Assembly (NCBI GenBank): GCA_947488085.1
Contig: CANKYI010000001.1
Coordinates: 2,489,928-2,553,927, forward strand
DNA: 64,000 nucleotides
From: an uncultured Erythrobacter sp.
GTDB lineage: Bacteria > Pseudomonadota > Alphaproteobacteria > Sphingomonadales > Sphingomonadaceae
Direction: 5' to 3'
A program made the translations under genes and the position numbers. Below, in pieces: positions 60,954-64,000 of the stretch (positions within the stretch are counted from its first letter, which is position 1; each line of letters begins with the position of its first letter). The notes beneath the pieces are model-generated. The model was not told the DNA's origin. It ran no database searches and worked only from the letters and a program-made list of their open reading frames with translations.

Positions 60954-61850
60954 ATGACCAATAGCACCAAAACCGTAGCTATCTTCGGCGCAACCGGTGC
61001 CCAGGGTGCCCCCGTCGTCCGCGAAGCACTTGCCAAAGGCCACACAGTTCGCGCCGTCGCCCGTGACGCTGCCAAAATCAGCAAGCTGCATCCAGAAGCA
61101 GAGGCATTCGCCGCCGATCTCGCCGATGAAGCCGCGCTTGTCGCTGCTCTTGAAGGCGTGGACGCTGCATTCCTGCACTTCCCGCAGCCGAGCGGCCCGG
61201 ACGACAGCCAGAATTGGGCGGCAGCCTTCTTCGGCGCGGCACACAAGGTGCAATTGCCTTTGCTTGTCTTCGTGACCGGCGGCCCTTCCGGCGATCGTTT
61301 CCCTTCATCAGTGATCGTCGATGCGACCACGCAAGGCATGAATGCCGTGCTGGGCTCCGGTATTCCGTCGATTGTACTGCAATCAGCTGTGTATCTGGAG
61401 AATCTGCAACCAGACCTGTTCCTGCCCGGTCTTCGCCCCGAAGGCACGCTCGACTATCCGCCAACGCCGCGCGATCTGAAGGTACAGTGGACGTCACATA
61501 TCGATCAGGCGACAATTGCCGTGGCTGCGCTCTCGCGTCCCGATCTCGCCGGACAAGCCTTTGAGATTGGTACGCCCGACGCCCTTACCGGCGATGACCT
61601 TGCCACGCTCATGAGCGGATGGGTGGACCGGGATGTCACTTTCGATCCGATGACACCTGAGGCATTCGGCAAGCGGGTTGGCGATGTGTTCAACAGCCCC
61701 GGCGCTGCCTTTGCCCTCGGTGACCTATATGGCTCAATCGCAAAGCTCAATGGCGACGCCATGGCAGTCGATACGGCCTCGCTGGAGGCGATCTTTGATG
61801 TGAAGCTGACCTCAGTCGCTGATCATATCAAGGCCTGGCCAAAAAGCTGA
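60954..61850 (+). CDS. NmrA-like NAD(P)-binding protein
   Basis: A 298-residue atypical short-chain dehydrogenase of the NmrA group: AIFGATGAQGAPVV (GxxGxxG nucleotide site, about 9-22), and VFVTGGPSGD in the core. The YxxxK catalytic pair is not evident; the family often senses NADP redox state or acts as an epoxidase/reductase homologue. AAGAGGAAAA precedes ATG 60954. It follows the frameshifted DsbA-like gene by 25 bases, probably one transcript. Confidence 0.87.
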   Translation: MTNSTKTVAIFGATGAQGAPVVREALAKGHTVRAVARDAAKISKLHPEAEAFAADLADEAALVAALEGVDAAFLHFPQPSGPDDSQNWAAAFFGAAHKVQLPLLVFVTGGPSGDRFPSSVIVDATTQGMNAVLGSGIPSIVLQSAVYLENLQPDLFLPGLRPEGTLDYPPTPRDLKVQWTSHIDQATIAVAALSRPDLAGQAFEIGTPDALTGDDLATLMSGWVDRDVTFDPMTPEAFGKRVGDVFNSPGAAFALGDLYGSIAKLNGDAMAVDTASLEAIFDVKLTSVADHIKAWPKS

Positions 61851-62792
61851 TTGGTGGTTCATTTAGCGTTACTGCCTGCAAACGTGGAAGGGGCTCTGGC
61901 AGCACCTTCCACGTTTGTACGCGCGACGGTGAGACTTATGACACGAAGGTCTACGTAGACCGGATCAATTCGATATTGACCTTTGGGCGCTAACCCTTGC
62001 GTAAAGTTTAGTGAAACCACGTCCGCCTTGGTCGCCACTGTTCAAGAGGTAGGCAGTCGGCTTACATCCCTAAATCGGCATAAGGGGCCAGCGCAAACTG
62101 CATCCGATTTTGTCCAACAAAGAATTTGGCAGTTTTGGCTGAGACTGCGGTCGCAAGCTGACAGTAGGTGAGGATTATGTGTAGCACACAAACGCTATTG
62201 AGGCGGGCCCGCTAGCGAAAGATTGCTGAAACCTCGCCACCGCCGAAGCAGCATCACGGTATTCATCGAGGCGACTTGAAGCTCGAGTGCGAGCTTTCAG
62301 CTTGCATCATCTGATAGCGTTCAGAAGCCTCAACCTAGCACAGCGCATATCGAACACAGCCAAGCCCCAGTGGGAGGAAGCATTCTCGCATTGCAGGGAA
62401 TGCTTGGCGACAGCTCCGCACTGCGCCGTTCTGCACGCCAGAGCCTGTCTTTCTCCGACCGACATTGCCGTTGGATTGCGCGGCCCGAGGGTGGCGGTCA
62501 TTTCTCTTTCCATGCCCTCGTCAACCGCGTCCGTCACGGCCTCTCATCGGGCTGATCTGACCGGGATCGGCTGGCGCCTCGACCGCCTCAGCCGCAACGC
62601 CGCGTTCGGACTTTCTTCCCCTGGGCTTCGCCAATTCCTCGCGGGACGACCCTGACGGGTCCAAGAAAGTCCGCCCCCGGCGTCCTTCGCTTACGCTGCG
62701 GGCCAAGGGCTGCGTCGGCGGATCGTCCCGATCCTGACGATCGCCATCGAGACCGCGACGGGCGCGGGATCGAAAGCCAAAGGAGAAATGAC
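61851..62792. other. Long gene-free region before DUF736
   Basis: About 940 bases with only weak frames (the longest, 62287-62655, lacks family features and a ribosome site). The left part is AT-mixed and may be decayed coding DNA; the right 250 bases are GC-rich and resemble the leader before DUF2493, ending in AAAGGAGAA before the DUF736 start. No tRNA or att-like copy of the tRNA-Arg fragment was found here. Confidence 0.4.
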
Positions 62793-63128
62793 ATGGCCAC
62801 CATCGGAACCTTCAAGAAGACCGGCAACGAATACGTCGGAGAAATCGTCACCCTCAACGTGCAGGCGCAGAACGTTCGCATCGTCCCCGAGGACAGCACC
62901 TCGGGCGAGAACGCTCCCTCCCACCGGGTCTTCGTCGGCCGCGCCGAGATCGGCGCCGCCTGGTCGAAGCGCTCGAACGAGAACCGCGACTATCTGAGCC
63001 TCAAGCTGGATGATCCGAGCTTCACCCAGCCGATCTACGCCAACCTCTTCGATGACACGGTCGTCGAAGGTGGCGAGGAAACCTTCAGCCTCATCTGGTC
63101 CCGGGCGCGCCGCAAGAACGGCGACTGA
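62793..63128 (+). CDS. DUF736 family protein of conjugative elements
   Basis: A 111-residue protein starting MATIGTFKKTGNEYVGEI, the classical DUF736 opening, with RVFVGRAEIGAAWSKRS and the C-terminal FSLIWSR. DUF736 proteins are small beta-rich proteins found almost only on alphaproteobacterial plasmids and ICEs, usually near transfer genes; the function is unknown. AAAGGAGAA provides the ribosome site. A strong hairpin follows the stop. Confidence 0.93.
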   Translation: MATIGTFKKTGNEYVGEIVTLNVQAQNVRIVPEDSTSGENAPSHRVFVGRAEIGAAWSKRSNENRDYLSLKLDDPSFTQPIYANLFDDTVVEGGEETFSLIWSRARRKNGD

Positions 63129-63143
63129 GCGCTGCCACCTCAA

Positions 63144-63167
63144 CCCCGCCCGGGAAACCGGGCGGGG
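63144..63167 (+). terminator. Strong GC hairpin after DUF736
   Basis: A perfect 10-bp stem, CCCCGCCCGG against CCGGGCGGGG, closed by a GAAA tetraloop. It lies 15 bases after the DUF736 stop and between convergent genes, so it can stop transcription from both sides, although the downstream T tract is poor. Confidence 0.6.
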
Positions 63168-63176
63168 CGAAACGGT

Positions 63177-63716
63177 TTATCGAAGGCTGATTTTGGGAAG
63201 CGATGGATCGTCTCGGTCGGATCGCTCCCAATGGTCACGGCAAAGTTGTCGTCCCTTTGATGTGAGAGCATAAAGGTTGGAATTGTCAGACATATGGTCG
63301 ATTAGCCCCAGGCGGATGAGGGGGCGCACTGACCCATCGGCTACAGAACGCTCGCGCCGCTTCCCATCGGCATCAACAATGCTCCAACGCTGCTTGCCGT
63401 TCTCCGTGAAGACCTCAATGCGATCCGCTCGGTTCTCATGGTTCCCAGACCGCGCGCTGAACCGAAATGTCATGTCGCAAAGTGTTTCTCGGGATCTAGG
63501 TGGAACCTGTATCCAAGTAACTTCTTCGTTCTCAGGCTCTAGTTTCGCAGCGTGCTTCCTCCCGTCGAGAAATGCTGACACGAGAGCTCGCTCAATAGTG
63601 CCGATCGTATTTTGACTAGTGCCATTTCGGCGTGCGGTCCGATCCGCGCTGACGATGTTCCGCGCGATCTCCTTATACGACGCCCGTTTCTCCGAACTGA
63701 TCTTACCGTGGCCCAA
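63177..63716 (-). CDS. Hypothetical protein with winged-helix-like C-terminus
   Basis: A 179-residue protein starting at TTG 63716 with GGGAG eight bases before. The C-terminal segment VRPLIRLGLIDHMSDNSNLYALTSKGRQLCRDHW looks like a winged-helix domain with its wing; the N-terminal part is basic and helical. It is not recognised. It may be a DNA-binding regulator of the element, downstream of the XRE gene in the same direction. Confidence 0.6.
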   Translation of the reverse strand: MGHGKISSEKRASYKEIARNIVSADRTARRNGTSQNTIGTIERALVSAFLDGRKHAAKLEPENEEVTWIQVPPRSRETLCDMTFRFSARSGNHENRADRIEVFTENGKQRWSIVDADGKRRERSVADGSVRPLIRLGLIDHMSDNSNLYALTSKGRQLCRDHWERSDRDDPSLPKISLR

Positions 63717-63771
63717 TCAACTCCCCTTACTAGTATCTGGAGTTTATCAAGCGACGCCTAGACGCCGCTTC

Positions 63772-63984
63772 CTAATCTCGATCTTGTAGCAGAAGCGCTG
63801 GCTCAACATCCAGCGCCAGAGCTGCGTGCCAGAGGGTAATGATCGTGACGTTCTGCTGACCGCGCTCCATCGAACTCACATGGGCGCGATCCACCCCCAT
63901 CTTCACCGCCAACGCCGCCTGGCTCATATCAGCTAAAGTTCTGTAGTGCTTGAGATTGTTTCCAAAAATCTGCCGGATATCCAT
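63772..63984 (-). CDS. XRE-family helix-turn-helix regulator
   Basis: A 70-residue Cro/CI-type regulator: FGNNLKHYRTLADMSQAALAVKMGVDRAHVSSMERGQQNVTIITLWHAALALDV contains the complete five-helix HTH. Single-domain XRE proteins of this kind often regulate ICE transfer or excision genes. ATG 63984 lies 17 bases from the window edge, so its promoter is outside. Confidence 0.9.
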   Translation of the reverse strand: MDIRQIFGNNLKHYRTLADMSQAALAVKMGVDRAHVSSMERGQQNVTIITLWHAALALDVEPALLLQDRD

Positions 63985-64000
63985 CCGACGACAAAAGACC

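Larger units (their letters stand above)
30544..64000. mobile_element. Integrative (probably conjugative) element, left end through window edge
   Basis: Bounded on the left by the tRNA-Arg remnant and a tyrosine integrase. It carries a defence island (32.3-46.9 kb), element maintenance genes (DUF932, ParB, Toprim, DUF2493, DUF736), redox cargo and an XRE regulator. No relaxase, type IV coupling or pilus genes lie in the window, so conjugation functions, if present, are to the right. The extent is inferred from gene content and the absence of a second att copy; nested elements cannot be excluded. Confidence 0.7.

Noticed and set aside
60617-61447. 276-codon reverse frame over the NmrA-like gene
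   Set aside because: Low-complexity Ser/Ala-rich translation typical of an antisense shadow.
62287-62655. 122-codon frame in the long non-coding region
   Set aside because: No start signal and no recognisable composition; the region looks like a leader.
1-64000. CRISPR array or retron
   Set aside because: No regularly spaced repeats, cas genes or reverse transcriptase were seen.

Overview
The window looks like an alphaproteobacterial chromosome, most likely Sphingomonadales (Erythrobacter/Sphingomonas-like). This rests on the lipoprotein Dcp protease, the AlkB-like hydroxylase, and a mobile backbone of DUF932, ParB, Toprim, DUF2493 and DUF736 genes; it is inference, since no 16S or ribosomal gene is present. 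Roughly the first 30.5 kb appear to be chromosomal accessory DNA. From a truncated tRNA-Arg at about 30.54 kb to the right edge lies an integrative element whose far end is not in view.

1-10.3 kb, lipid-tailoring locus. After the start of a Dcp-type peptidase come an AlkB-family hydroxylase with a small membrane partner, a DUF2156 (lysyl-PG-synthase-like) acyltransferase, a cytochrome P450, an FAD monooxygenase, and an 882-codon fusion of a class III aminotransferase with a cyanobacterial-AAR-like acyl-ACP reductase. Together they could reduce a fatty acyl thioester to an aldehyde, transaminate it to a fatty amine, and oxidise the chain.

10.3-30.5 kb, surface/secreted glycan or glycolipid locus. 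It encodes an FkbM methyltransferase, several glycosyltransferases, a sulfotransferase, a PhyH-like dioxygenase, an MsbA-like ABC exporter, a SPASM radical SAM protein with an unusual CX4CX2C cluster motif, an epimerase with an altered catalytic site, a DUF6473 protein, an FAD oxidoreductase, a B12-type radical SAM enzyme, a Baeyer-Villiger-like monooxygenase and a Gfo/Idh dehydrogenase. No Wzx/Wzy pair is recognisable, so the product is unknown.

30.5-47 kb, integrase and defence island. A tyrosine integrase lies beside the tRNA-Arg(CCG) remnant. It is followed by a three-gene ABC-3C system (nuclease-like effector, middle component, DUF3732 ATPase); a tightly overlapped four-gene operon AbiEi-AbiEii-TIR-HEPN; and a second four-gene operon of a small protein, a GHKL ATPase, an OLD/TOPRIM nuclease and a UvrD helicase, i.e. 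a Gabija-like pair with two extra upstream genes.

47-53.7 kb, element backbone. DUF932 and ParB genes are each preceded by the same structured leader hairpin; then come Toprim (behind an intrinsic terminator), DUF2493 and a small membrane protein. The base composition is visibly more GC-rich than in the defence and glycan regions.

53.9-61.9 kb, redox cargo. A leftward operon (AhpD-like, small membrane protein, DUF1348, GST, PNPOx-FNR fusion) diverges from a LysR gene. A second LysR diverges from a frameshifted DsbA-like gene and an NmrA-like gene. The window ends with DUF736, an unknown gene and an XRE regulator, showing that the mobile element continues to the right.
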